A DNA stretch of 64,000 bases from Rostratula benghalensis (Eukaryota > Chordata > Aves > Charadriiformes > Rostratulidae), in NCBI GenBank assembly GCA_013399305.1, contig VXAI01000089.1:2694571-2758570 (forward strand), given 5' to 3'. The notes under the pieces were generated by a model. It saw only the letters and a list, made by a program, of their open reading frames with translations. It was not told where the DNA came from and ran no database searches. A program made the position numbers and the translations under genes. Shown in pieces: positions 49,025 to 60,000 of the stretch (its first letter is position 1; every line of letters starts with the position of its first letter).

Positions 49025-52000
49025 AATAATATTTAAATGTCTTGGTTCTTAGGGTTACCTTAAAGAGTTGGTTAAAAAAAATATTGCAACTTTGTGAGGT
49101 TGTGTCTCCCAACTGGAGTTAGAAAAAGGCTAATGGTGGGTCCTTACCTTTTTTGTCTTTTCCCTGCCTGTGGAAAACCCTAATATGTGAGAATACCCAG
49201 ATGGTAGATACACAAATAATATCTTTGATTGTTGATTCTAACAAGTTTAACAATTTTTGCCTTAACAGAAATTCAGAACACTCACAGATCTTCAGCACCA
49301 TCTGAGCTACCCAGCCAAGAGGTGGGACTTCAGACTGGTCATAATTTCAACTACAAGAAGGAACATGCTTTGTTTCTTGGAGAATTTTGGAAGCAGTTCA
49401 CACCAGAGGACTGAGCTGGTGGACTGGAGAATTCTGCAAAATTCAAGCAAGAGAGCTAAACACATTTAGCTAAACACACTTTTCTCTATCTTCATTATGA
49501 TTTCCAGCTTGTTCCTGGTGAGGATGCTGACTCAGAGATCAAAGGCCTTCTATATTCAGGGCTATACCCTTTCCCAGTAGTATGCTAGTCAAAGGTTGCA
49601 CCACTGGGTCTGCATCTGCACTCTGTCATGGCTTGTTCCTTATAAAGATATCTGTGGAGTGTAGGAAGGCTGGCACTGCACCAAAGCAATATGAACAGAA
49701 ATGGTGATTTATTACTTTTCCAAATAAGGATAATCAGAGAAGCTGGCAGATTGACACTGATCTTCAGGAAAGGCACAGAAATGGAGAAGGAAGTAGAAAG
49801 AAGCCTGCCCTAATACGCAGTCATTCCCCTAAGGTCCTGTGACAGCGCTGCACACTTGTAACAGTGCAAACACTTCTAACTCTGCATCTCCCCAGTTCTC
49901 CCCTCCCCCTCCAAGACTATCTCTTGCACTACACCCTCAGGACAAAGTTTTCTGTTATCTAGTACTAATACATGAACAGGAGAATTCAAGCTTCACCTAT
50001 CATATTGAAGATCTGATACAGCACACACATCGGAAGGACTGGAGGAGATCGAAATCCATCTGTCTGGGAGGTAATTACCACTGTGTCCTGCATATTTCTT
50101 AGGGATGGAATTGCTTGGCTAGGCTAAGAAAGGAGATCTGGCAAAACTGGAAGTCATTGTCACCTGAACACAGCTACTTCCAGTTTTCAGCAAATAGGAT
50201 TCTGCCAGGTTTCATTCTGTTGCGCAAAAGAAGTAGCTCTTCATCTTGGCCAGCCTGCGGCATTTACACAGAAATGCATGGAGAGATTTAAAACGCAGTA
50301 AGAGTTCCCTCTAGAGGAGTGAAGCAATAATGAACACATCTTTCCATGCTCCGCTAGAGGCCAGACTCCATTTTCTTTACAGGTATAGACTGACAGTGGG
50401 ATAAACCCACTTATGAGTTATACTGCCTGTGGACAAGCAATAGGAACAAAATACTGTCAGCTACACAGAAAAGGTCAGCAGAGCCTTTTAAGGACTACTA
50501 ATGGCAAAAGAGAAAAAAAATGGAGCTTCTTGTTTAATCTAAGCACAGTTTAATACAATTCTGCCACTAGAAAGAAGAAATCACGGTTACTGCAAAAACT
50601 GAAAATCCCTCACATTGATCATGACCTCGTTGTGCTCAACGTTATGTATCCCTCCCCTCCAGGGCTCAGCAGCTAAACAGGAGAGAGAAAAGGCAATCAA
50701 GACAGAGCAAAAGGACTAGGATATTGTCAATGTCGCACAGGAGGACACTCATGTGAAGGAAACTTATATGGAGCCATTGTGTACACTCCAAATATTGATA
50801 CTCACTATTTTTTCATTAATATATTTATAGAGGAGCTCAGTTTGAGAAATGGTTTTGTTCCATATTTTCTGTGTAAATATTTAACTTTGTTCACTCCCTT
50901 TACTTGGGCCTCTGATCGTAGTGGGACCACTGTGAAGACACGGTACCAGCTGTGGAGAATTAGCATGTCTTGTCTTAGCAATAACTGTCGGGAAATCTCA
51001 ATTGGAAAAACCATGAGATTAAGTTGTCTAATTTCCAAACCAAACACATGTGAAGGCAGAAGGGACCAGCTCACTTGCACTGGGAAAGAAGACGATAAAT
51101 GCCAAGCTGGGAAGAGAAGATATAGTCTCGGAAGGATTTTGTATTACAACAGACTGACTTACACAGAACTCTTTAAGCTGGGCTCTTCAAAAGAGACCGA
51201 AAGAGATAAGCACATAGCTTTCCTTACAGACACCTGAAACTTCCAGTTGCAATAAAAGCATGTTATGCTTCGGCTTTCTCCATAGATGGGTCTAAGCATA
51301 ATGCCACCTTGCATTCACCTGATGCTTTTCATCCCAAGTGAATGAGGTTCCTTCAAAAACATGAGTGAAGAATTGTCGATGACATTTTACATGTGAGGGC
51401 ACACATAGCAAATGCTTGCACTAGGAAGGGCAAAGAGGTGTATGTGTCCAGACCAAATCTCATGGAAGAGTAGTACAGAGGCACCCACAGCTAGAGTTTG
51501 TGGGAAAACTGCCTCAGATGCAACCTAAATACACAAACCTACTCGGGATAAAGGTCTAAAGTCAAAGAACTTAACTGTAGCGGGATACAGATCATACTCT
51601 CCTTATTTGTAATACAGTCCCAGAAAGAGATGAGTAAGTGAAAAATAGGGGACCTTACAAGAAAACTGATAATTTTTTGGGGGTATATTTTGTAATACAG
51701 AATTACAGTATTTCTGTCAGATAAGCATATATACACACATATGTAAATATAAACTGCCTTCCACTCATATTTTTTATATATGCAATGATACATAGAAGAA
51801 AGTAGGTAAGAGGTAGTTAAGAAAGATAGTGAACAGAAGATGCAGAACTTTGCATGATCCAAATGACCTTTCTAACTCTTTGTGAAAAAACATTTAGATA
51901 CTATTTCAAGGTAAGTAAAACAATAATAAATATGAAAGCCACAACAGTCTGCATGTTAGTTGCTTTGTTAAAAGTCAGTGTAGACTTGATGAATGTTATT

Positions 52001-52740
52001 TGTTGTGGCTTTGAGCATTAAGTTGTGACAAATAATCTACAAGTCAAGATCTCAGTGTAGTGCCAGATCCTCCCCCATCTAGTCAGGTTTTGTGCCACAG
52101 TTTCATGAAACAATTCACCACAAGAAAGTGGAATATGAAGCAAATGATAAATAAGAGGGTTCAGAAAGCAGCCTAAAGGCAAACAATATATTTTAAAGAC
52201 TTAGCATCAGTTTCCTAGACTCACTCTGTGACCCTGGACACATCATTTGAATAGTCTGTGCCTTCACATCTTCAGCTATGAGATAAGGTTTTAAAAACAC
52301 ATAACAAAGTCTGCTTTGTGTGTCTCTCAGATATGAAGTTGAGGCCATGTAAATTCAAAACACATTAAAAACCATAAATTCTAGGCAAAGTGCATTATAA
52401 ACCATAACACAGAGTAGGCACCTCCTGTTGATGTAGTTTCATGCAGTGGCACAATGTTACTACCCAAGAAACAGGACAGTCATGGTTTTTATCCATACAA
52501 TACTGTTACTCCCATATAAGATGCCTGGAACCTGGTGTCATGGTTTACAGGCTAAGTGCACACATTAATTACTACATCATAATTGCATCCATGAGAAGGA
52601 TTTGGGGATTTTTTGACCCTTCCTTGCAGACACTAGCGGAGGTCTCAGCAATTGCGAGAAGTGTGCCAAAGGTGGTGTCTCTGGCCATGAGAGCTATGGA
52701 TCAATTATGAGGATAGTGAGTCATGGAGCAAATATTCTTG
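49025..52740. other. Intergenic DNA, no gene recognised
   Basis: No motif-bearing open frame is present. The 152-codon frame at 50779-51237 has no recognisable domain and no splice or promoter context. A/T and CA-type short repeats occur near 51725-51785. Confidence 0.6.
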
Positions 52741-52811
52741 TATCACTTTAGTTGGGTTAAAGTTGTGGGGTTTTTTTTCTTTTTTTCCCCCCATAACATC
52801 TACCCAAATGT

Positions 52812-52920
52812 GCTTTATCTAAGCAGTGTTCCATCTCTAACAACCACATAGCAACACAATGAATGTCAATATGGGCCTTTGATATTGGTCTAACCAGCTG
52901 AGTAACATCAGCTCTGTTAG
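52812..52920 (-). repeat. LTR-like segment, left copy
   Basis: It is related in direct orientation to 56954-57056. Both share AAGCAGTGTT, ATCTCTAACA, AGCAACA and ATGGGCCTTTGATA in the same order with small gaps. It sits immediately beyond the env remnant, where the 3' LTR of a minus-strand provirus should be. Full LTR borders (TG...CA) and target-site duplications were not found. Confidence 0.55.
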
Positions 52921-52957
52921 ACACTTAACAATCCTTTGCTTTACACTTTCATAAAAC

Positions 52958-53464
52958 TCACTTTTCCAATGATACATAGTAAGAAGTTACTTGCATCATA
53001 AATATAATCTGCAACAATTTCCAGGTATTTGCATACAGTACTACAACAATAATGGTTATAATTGTAATTGCCCCTAATAATATGACAATGGGATAAGCAA
53101 GGAGGTGGAACAAGGCATTAGCATTTGGGCTCCAACTGCTGAATGTATTTTCCCAATCTGCTTCAGATGCAGTGGATACATTATGAGCAGTCTTAAGTAT
53201 AATTCCATGCTGATGTAACATTTTGATTTCTACCTCTCTGTGGGAATTAAAGCTTTTTAATAATTTGCAATTCTACTTGAATTTATTTCTTTTTAGGGAT
53301 CCTTCTTTCTCATAGCTGGATATTGTCTGCTGAATACTATCTTTAGAAAGGTTTTTAACATCTGCAAGTATGATTACTGGGGTATGATATGTGTCACTAC
53401 AAATTAGAGGCTCAGTAGCACAAAAATCTAAGTTTTTGCACAGGTGGGAATGAATATGTTTCAT
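52958..53464 (-). pseudogene. Retroviral env (transmembrane subunit) remnant
   Basis: Two minus-strand open pieces (53273-53464 and 52958-53221) are separated by stops. The lower one has a hydrophilic part with tryptophans, then a strongly hydrophobic run of about 24 residues (Leu/Ile/Val/Thr-rich, roughly 53020-53095) and a short tail, the layout of the end of a retroviral transmembrane envelope subunit. The upper piece has cysteines and a polar, probably ectodomain, composition. The surface subunit is not recognised. Neither piece can make a complete envelope. Confidence 0.6.
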
Positions 53465-54399
53465 CTTTCCACTCTACTGGTGGGTCTGCAGATGTTACAC
53501 AAGTGCTGCTGTTTCAGTCAGTCATTAAGAAGTATTTTTCTCTGAAATATGTAAGAATACAGGTATTTTGAGTTCTGGTACTTGTACTACAGTCAATTGC
53601 AGTATTTCCGTTTTTCTATAAATTGGTTATTAGTTAGGTATGAATATTTGTAACATTAATTAATCTTATCTTCTTTCTGTGTAACTTTCATTTTGGTTTG
53701 ATCATATCTTACTATTCACTATAATTTTTTCAGCTTTCAGATGTACTTTTAAACCCACAATTTTTTCAACTTTTGACTGCCTAAGTAGCACTTAGCCAGC
53801 TTTTCCTTTCTTTCAACCTTTTTATCTTCTCAATACTCTCTTCAGGATTCCTTCTGTAATCTACACATTTATTTAAAAGAATATTACTGAATCTAACTTT
53901 TACCACACTGTCAAACTGCTTCTTTTCAAGTTGTTCTTCAAAGGATCACTCTGTAAAACAAAAGAAGAACTATCAATGCTATTAAGTTATTACAGTTGGG
54001 CTTAAATTGTGAGTGTTGAAATAGTTTTCTAGAATTATTCAAGGTTGCATCCATTTACTTTGTAAGTTGGAACAGCTTATTTATGTTGTGTTTTTCTTTA
54101 TGATCAGAGTTTTTGTTACATCTTAGGGCATTTTGTAGTCCTTTTTGATTTAATCTAAATGTGTTGATAACTAAAGATACTGCTTTATTTTCCTTGAGAG
54201 CTGACAATAAGAGATAACTTGGTACATCCACTTAAGTCCATGCTTTAGTTGTCCATAACATTGTTTTGGTTTGTTTCTGAAGTAAGAGCTACTGTTAGAC
54301 TCAATACTTTCATGTGTATTATGTCTGCATAATAAGTTTCTAAACTTACCATTGTATTCCTAGTAGTGTCATAGGTTTCCAGTTAGCTTCTAGTCATTT

Positions 54400-54720
54400 T
54401 ACATTTTACTGGTTTGGATATAGTGATGTCCCCTAACAGTACTCTACAAAAGTCCAATACGTTCTACTTGCTCCAAATCATGAGTTCAAATATCATCTTT
54501 GTGCATCACTATCATTCATTGTTTAACTTTATTTTTCATTAATGCTCATATTTCACTGTTGTTTGATCTTTGTGTAATGGCATCTGTACAAGTACACACC
54601 TTCATATCTGCCCAGAGATGCATTTTATCTTCTCCTAAATGTTCCTGAGTTTCATGGGCCCATAGAGCTACAGTTGCCCCTTCAGCTATCTGTCCATATT
54701 TTTTTTTTTACTTTGTGGGT
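54400..54720 (-). pseudogene. Retroviral integrase remnant
   Basis: On the minus strand, the region from about 54720 down contains a His-x4-His pair followed by a Cys-rich stretch, as in the zinc-binding N-terminus of retroviral integrases. Further down (about 54480-54430) is a short segment resembling the start of the catalytic core. Stops and frameshifts interrupt it. The call rests on partial motifs and on its position between RNase H and env. Confidence 0.5.
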
Positions 54721-54929
54721 TTGAACAGCTTTTGATGAATATTGACATATTTTTGGTTGCATTTTCCTTGGGAACATGGACATATATGTGTTGCACCAAC
54801 ACATTGAGTTTTTCCAGTTCTTATGCTACGGGATTTTTTAAACACTATTTAGCCACCAGACAGACTTACTTTGTCGTTGTTAACTTTTTTCCCACAGTGT
54901 GAGCCATCCCATTTATCAACATGCAAGTA

Positions 54930-55135
54930 TAATCTAGGCTATAATGTGGCTATTATAAAACCACATAAATAGCTAGTCTGATGGCTTTGGCTTCTCCAGC
55001 CTGAATCAAAAGCCCTGGACTTTCATACATCTTTATCTGAGGACTCCAAAAGGCAGCTTTTCCTCTTTGACTGTCAACAATTTGTAAAGAACCATGTGTA
55101 AACAGGGGATCTGACAAATTGTTTTGTGTGAACAG
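54930..55135 (-). pseudogene. Retroviral RNase H remnant
   Basis: The minus-strand frame shows an LFTHGS segment where active RNases H have an Asp in place of His, followed about 35 residues later by an alanine/glutamate-rich helix segment (AGEAKAIRLAIYV) resembling the second catalytic helix. Stop codons follow. The loss of the first catalytic Asp and the stops show it is inactive. Confidence 0.55.
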
Positions 55136-55545
55136 CTTGTCATAATTTGGGTCTTATTTGAGTGGCGGTAACATCTGGGATGACGCCTCAAAATTTTGGG
55201 CAGTGAAATCATCTCTTTGACCAGGTTCCAATATCCTTTTTTGAGCCTACTAAGTAATCAGGACTCTCCACTTAGTCTAGATAGTGCTTGTCACATTGTA
55301 AATCAAGGGTGTTTCTCCTTTAAGGATTGAATGGCAGCTCAAGAGACATCAGCAGTTGTGACTCTAAGCCCACCACTTCAGATCTTGCCCTTTTCCCCTT
55401 GCAGGTGGCTAATATTGCCTCTATTCTTGGGATGCTGTATCTTTCTGCAGATCTGTGGTAACCTCAGCTCTAGTTTTCCAACAGATTTACCTCTGGTGTC
55501 TCCAGATGCTTTCCTCCATAAACTCCACTGGACCTCTGTTTATGT

Positions 55546-56152
55546 GTATAAAATTGTCAAAAGGTTTGCGTTGGAAGAGACTTTGAAGATCATCTAGCTC
55601 CACCCCCCTGCCATGGGCAGGGACACCTCCCACTATATGAGGTTGCTCAAAGCCCCATCCAACCTGGCCTTCAACACTTGCAGGGATGGGGCACCCACAA
55701 CTTCTCTGGGCAACCTGTGCCAGTGCCTCACCACCCATGCAGTAAAGCATTTCTTCCTTATATTAATCTAAATCTCCCCTCTTCCTGTTTGAAATCATTG
55801 TCCCTCATTCTATCACTATATTCCATCAAAAAGAGTCCCTCCCCATCTCTGTTAAGGCCCCTTTTAGGTGCTGAAAGGTCTATATATAGACCACTATAAG
55901 GTCTCGTCAGACCCTTCTCTTCTTAGGCTGAACAACTCCAACTCTTTCAGCCTGTCTCCAGAGGAGATGTGCTCCAGCCCTCTGATAATCTTTGTGCCCC
56001 AGTGCTGTACCCATTCCCACAGGTCCATGTCTTATCTATACTGAGGACTCCAAAGCTGGACAGAGGACTCCAGGTGGGGTCTCATGAGGGTGGAGCAGAG
56101 GGGAAGAATCACCTCCCTTGATTTGCTGGCCGGGCTTCTTTTGATGCCGCCA
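55546..56152 (-). mobile_element. CR1 LINE 3' fragment, minus strand, inserted in the ERV
   Basis: The minus-strand CR1 3' end begins near 55546 (GGTTTGCGTTGGAAGAGACT, then ATCATCTAG). It continues through the typical CACCCACAACTTCTCTGGGC and GGACTCCAGGTGGGGTCTCA segments and ends at about 56152, where homology stops. It is a short 5'-truncated copy of about 600 bp. It differs noticeably from the 39.6-42.06 kb copy, so it belongs to another CR1 subfamily. Confidence 0.92.
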
Positions 56153-56238
56153 TGGTATGGTATTCATCAGACACTTGGACTGGCTCTGATCGGGTGTAGT
56201 CATGCGCTAATACCACTTGGTCATAGGCTTTTTATTGC

Positions 56239-56430
56239 CTAGGTCTCCATGTAAAGTAGTTTTTTCCTGATGACTTGGTACACTGGGATCATGAGATGGC
56301 TATGTCCCAGGATTTCTCTTTGCCAAAATCGCATCTTTCCAAGAAAAGCTTGTGTTTTGTATTCCTTGGCCAGCAGATGGAATTTTGTCAGTCCTATTAA
56401 TAAGAATGTGATGGTTACCACTTGAATCAT
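56239..56430 (-). pseudogene. Retroviral reverse transcriptase (thumb/connection) remnant
   Basis: A minus-strand open piece contains FLGKMRFWQREILGHS followed by a Pro-x-Tyr-Gln-Val-x-Arg-Lys-Lys pattern. This matches the conserved region after the reverse transcriptase palm, where retroviral pol proteins have a Phe-Leu-Gly...Pro-Leu-Tyr arrangement. The frame stops soon after on both sides; the catalytic palm is not seen. Confidence 0.6.
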
Positions 56431-56953
56431 GGGAACTGTATTTATTCAGCAGACCCTTTCAGCTGATCCCTCTTGATGGCAAATCTTTCATTTAATAAAA
56501 TTCTAATGATCCATTTGCTTTTGCTATTCACATCTTGTGCAGTGTTTCTCTATTTGGAAACTTTTTGTATCCTTCCAGCAGGTGCCTCTAGGTCTATTGT
56601 ACTTCTCTTCAGGTATAGCTAAATGTACTTTACAGTCAAAGAATAGTTCAAACCTCAACAATGTATGAGGAGTTCCTGTTGCCTTTTTTTCCCACTGGCT
56701 AGGCAGGCTTGCTGAAGGGTGAATGGATTTGAGCAACCACTCCTTGACATGGGCTCATGGTGGGTGCCATGTGGGGCTGGAGCCTTATTCTAGTGTCTGA
56801 TGGAGGCTGATGGCCCCAGGGTGTGAAATGGTGTCCTGGATGTGGGTGTTATCAGGGCAGTCATGGGGATGAAGGGAAGAGACTGAGTTCTGTGGGTACC
56901 TGCAGGGTCCCAACAATGTCCTTCACTGTTGCTGCAGTCCATGCTCCCAGGTG
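56431..56953. other. Unassigned segment inside the ERV
   Basis: This lies between the reverse transcriptase remnant and the right LTR-like segment. A minus-strand open piece (56524-56736) exists, but I cannot assign it. It may be highly decayed upstream pol or leader sequence. I see no primer-binding site I can support. Confidence 0.4.
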
Positions 56954-57056
56954 GCTTTATATAAGCAGTGTTAAATCTCTAACAGCTGCAGAGCAACATG
57001 CTGAAGGTGAAACTATGGGCCTTTGATACTGGTCTAACAACTCTGAAGGCTCTGTA
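56954..57056 (-). repeat. LTR-like segment, right copy
   Basis: It is the counterpart of 52812-52920 in the same orientation, with shared blocks in the same order. On the minus strand this would be the 5' LTR end of the provirus. Borders are uncertain. Confidence 0.55.
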
Positions 57057-60000
57057 TCTCTGTAAGCCAAGTCACTAGGTGAAGGTAATGTAAAATTTGC
57101 CTCAGATTTATAGAAGGGTAACTGGTTAAAAAAACAGAAGCTCTTTTTACACCTTTTGCTAACACTGAATAAATCACACATCAAAGAAATCACTCTTTTC
57201 TGATAATGAAAAGATGCTCTGTGTCTACAACATCTGAAACTCTCCACTACTGCAGCACTGTCCTGAAAATTGTGAAGAAAAATCTATTTAATTATGGGAA
57301 ATAAATAATGACCAATAAAGCCAAAAAATAACTGTTGCTTTATTAGTAAGGCAAATGTGGAAAATTACAGAAAATTTATCTTATCTCTATTGTAAGGAAT
57401 AGCTTGACTTCTTTCATGCAGCTCCTCAGTTGACTGTAACAACTTCCATAAATTATTTTTATAATTTGTATATTTGATCTTTTAAACATAGTCTTTGCAT
57501 AGCCAATGGTATTTTCTACAGCTGAACCTCCTATCTCTTTTTTGTCTCTCTTTGTAGTCTTCCTAATAAAATCTTGATTGTTCTCTACCTGCAGCAGGAA
57601 CTCATACAACTCCAGTTTTTTTTTTTGCACCCTGAGCCATAACCTTCTATATCAAAAATAACTAAGACAAAGCATGAGGTCTTCCCTGGGCTGCAGATTT
57701 GCTCATGTTAAAAAATCTACTTTGAGTATCTGTGCTAATTCAAACTTTTCCATTCGTTACTGGTAATTATTACACTTCTTATACTTTTTGATTATCAAAC
57801 AATGCTTGTGCGAGAACTCTGAAAGTCTTACAGGAGTGAAAGCTCATTTGCACTTCTGGAGAAAAGACAGAACCTGCAATTAAAAAAATTTGCTACAATA
57901 GTTCAACAGACCTTTTCGGGAAAAAAAATGGAGTCTGTATGTTTTAATCTGTACATTTACAAGGCTTGCTAGATTGCTTTGTACGGACAAAACTTGCCAT
58001 ATTATGGTAAGACACTATCTGACTCAGCAGAGCAGGCAGGGTCCACCACACTCTGCAGCAAACAAAACCATTAACAAAAAAAAAACAGAAGTAAACAACC
58101 TTAGTCAACCCACAGACGAAAACAATTCTGAGCACACATTAACTAGCTCCAGCTTTTCCCAGAACTTCAGAGAGCTTGATTCCTCTCCACCGACTGCCAA
58201 AAAACTGCTGAATGTTTTGTCCAAAATAGAACAATATAGTCAGTGTGTCTCAATTTCTTCCCCTGTTTAAGTTATTCCAATGTGTAACATGCATCTGATT
58301 TAGTCTATTTCATGCCCTTTTGTCTGCAGAAGTGGAAAGGGCAGTTAAAAGGACATTTAAAAACAAATCCACCAGGATATGGATTGAAAGCGTGGGTGTT
58401 TGCCATCTGACTCCAAGAACAGAGGCATGGCCACCGAGAAGACCTTGGTTTCCCTCCACAGACCCCTTGTCCCTGTTACCAAACACTTCCAGCAGATCTA
58501 GCCTCCTTATTCCTCATCACATTCCACAGGAATGATTCCACATTCCTCATAATTTCCACAGGACGCCTGGTTTTGGAGAATTGTGCTACTCGCTTACAGC
58601 ACTTCCTGAGTTACTGGCTGATATTTCTAAAGCTGCAGGCAACTTTAAGGGATGATTTGTTCCCTGGTGGCTATTTCTTTGGTTCTTAGAGCTAGTGTTC
58701 TGACAGTAGTATTGTTCTTCCCTGCCCAGAGCTGTGCCCATGCTCATCGAGAACATAATTTTAAAAACAATGGAAAATGATGCCTACGGAACATCCTCCT
58801 CTCTGCCTCAGTTCTGCTGCACAGGAATGGAAAATTCTTTGCCTGCTGCCACATCTGTTCTTGCAAACAACCGGATGGATGCTTTGCTGAGAGAGGAGAA
58901 AGCATGGCGTGTTGCCCTTGGTGAGCTGCTATGCTGCTGATATCACTTTGGCTGCAAGAAGATGTGTTCTCTGGCAGCATCTCGGCACAGTGGTTGTGAG
59001 TACTCGCCAAACTTGCAGGAGAGGATACAGGCGGCAGAGAACTGGATTAGAAACATACATCCAGGGCCTTGCGTGGATATCTGTGCTGGATTATGGAGGG
59101 TTGAGACACGAAACAGATCCTCTGTACACTTAGTTTTAGCTAGCTCCCTTTAGCATTACATGTGTGTGCATTTTTGAGACCCCTTTATATACATTTCCAG
59201 GTCCCTTCTGATACAAAGGTTCTCAGGACTGAAGGGAATCAGACTCACCACCAACCACATTTGAAACTGAGAATTGTTATTATAAGTTGCTTGATATTGT
59301 ATAACAACCTTGCCCATATTGATGCTGTGTGGTTTTCTGTAGGCAGTCCAAAATAAAGAGTAAAGGCTCTCTCCCTTTCCAGAGGACATCCACTATGAGT
59401 GTTGGGCACAAAAGGATGGACAGACGGACAAGTCCAGAAGACCATCCACAACAAGGAGACAAGACAACACTGATTAGCATGGCAAGCATTTTTGTGTTAT
59501 CCCTGCAGCTTAACTTGGGAGGCATCTCAGCAAAAGACGGTGCTTGGGACGGCTGAGAAGAACAGTTACACCTATGTTGATAATTGCAGATAGGACAAAT
59601 GTCTAGACTAGCCTCAGTCTTAATAATCCTTATAAATACTGCTGCACTGAAGTTTGCAGTGGTCCTGAGAGGCTCCTATGGCTTCCAAGGTACTCCAGTA
59701 AGTGACCGTTAGGGCATGAGCAGCTCTGAGAGGTCTTCAAAAGGGAAGACACGCAACGTATAGTTAGCTTTATAAAGAAATGGGAGCCCCCAGATGAAGG
59801 TGAAGAGAAGGATGGACTATTCTTAGTGACAGTAACATGTGTGTTCTTTCAAGAAGGCTTAGCAATGAAGCTCTGTTTTTCTTAAGCCTCTGTGTGGTGT
59901 CCATGATCAGGTTCTCCGTAGCAGTTGATGAAAAGGGTATTGAAGAAAAACACCCCAACTCTTTTCTAGTACCAGCAGCACTGCAGGGCAATGTGAAGAC

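Larger units (their letters stand above)
52812..57056 (-). mobile_element. Decayed endogenous retrovirus, minus strand, no gag seen
   Basis: Retroviral remnants lie in the expected minus-strand order: reverse transcriptase/connection (about 56.24-56.43 kb), RNase H (about 54.93-55.13 kb), integrase (about 54.40-54.72 kb), env transmembrane region (52.96-53.46 kb). All are broken by stops and frameshifts. A related 105-bp segment sits at each end (52812-52920 and 56954-57056) in direct orientation, as expected of LTR remnants. A CR1 copy (55546-56152) splits pol. Gag and protease are not recognised; only about 0.5 kb lies between the reverse transcriptase remnant and the right-hand LTR-like segment, so an internal deletion is likely. 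The class is not resolved. Confidence 0.75.

Noticed and set aside
50779..51237. 152-codon + strand open frame
   Set aside because: No motif, no hydrophobic or repeat pattern of a known family, no exon-like borders.
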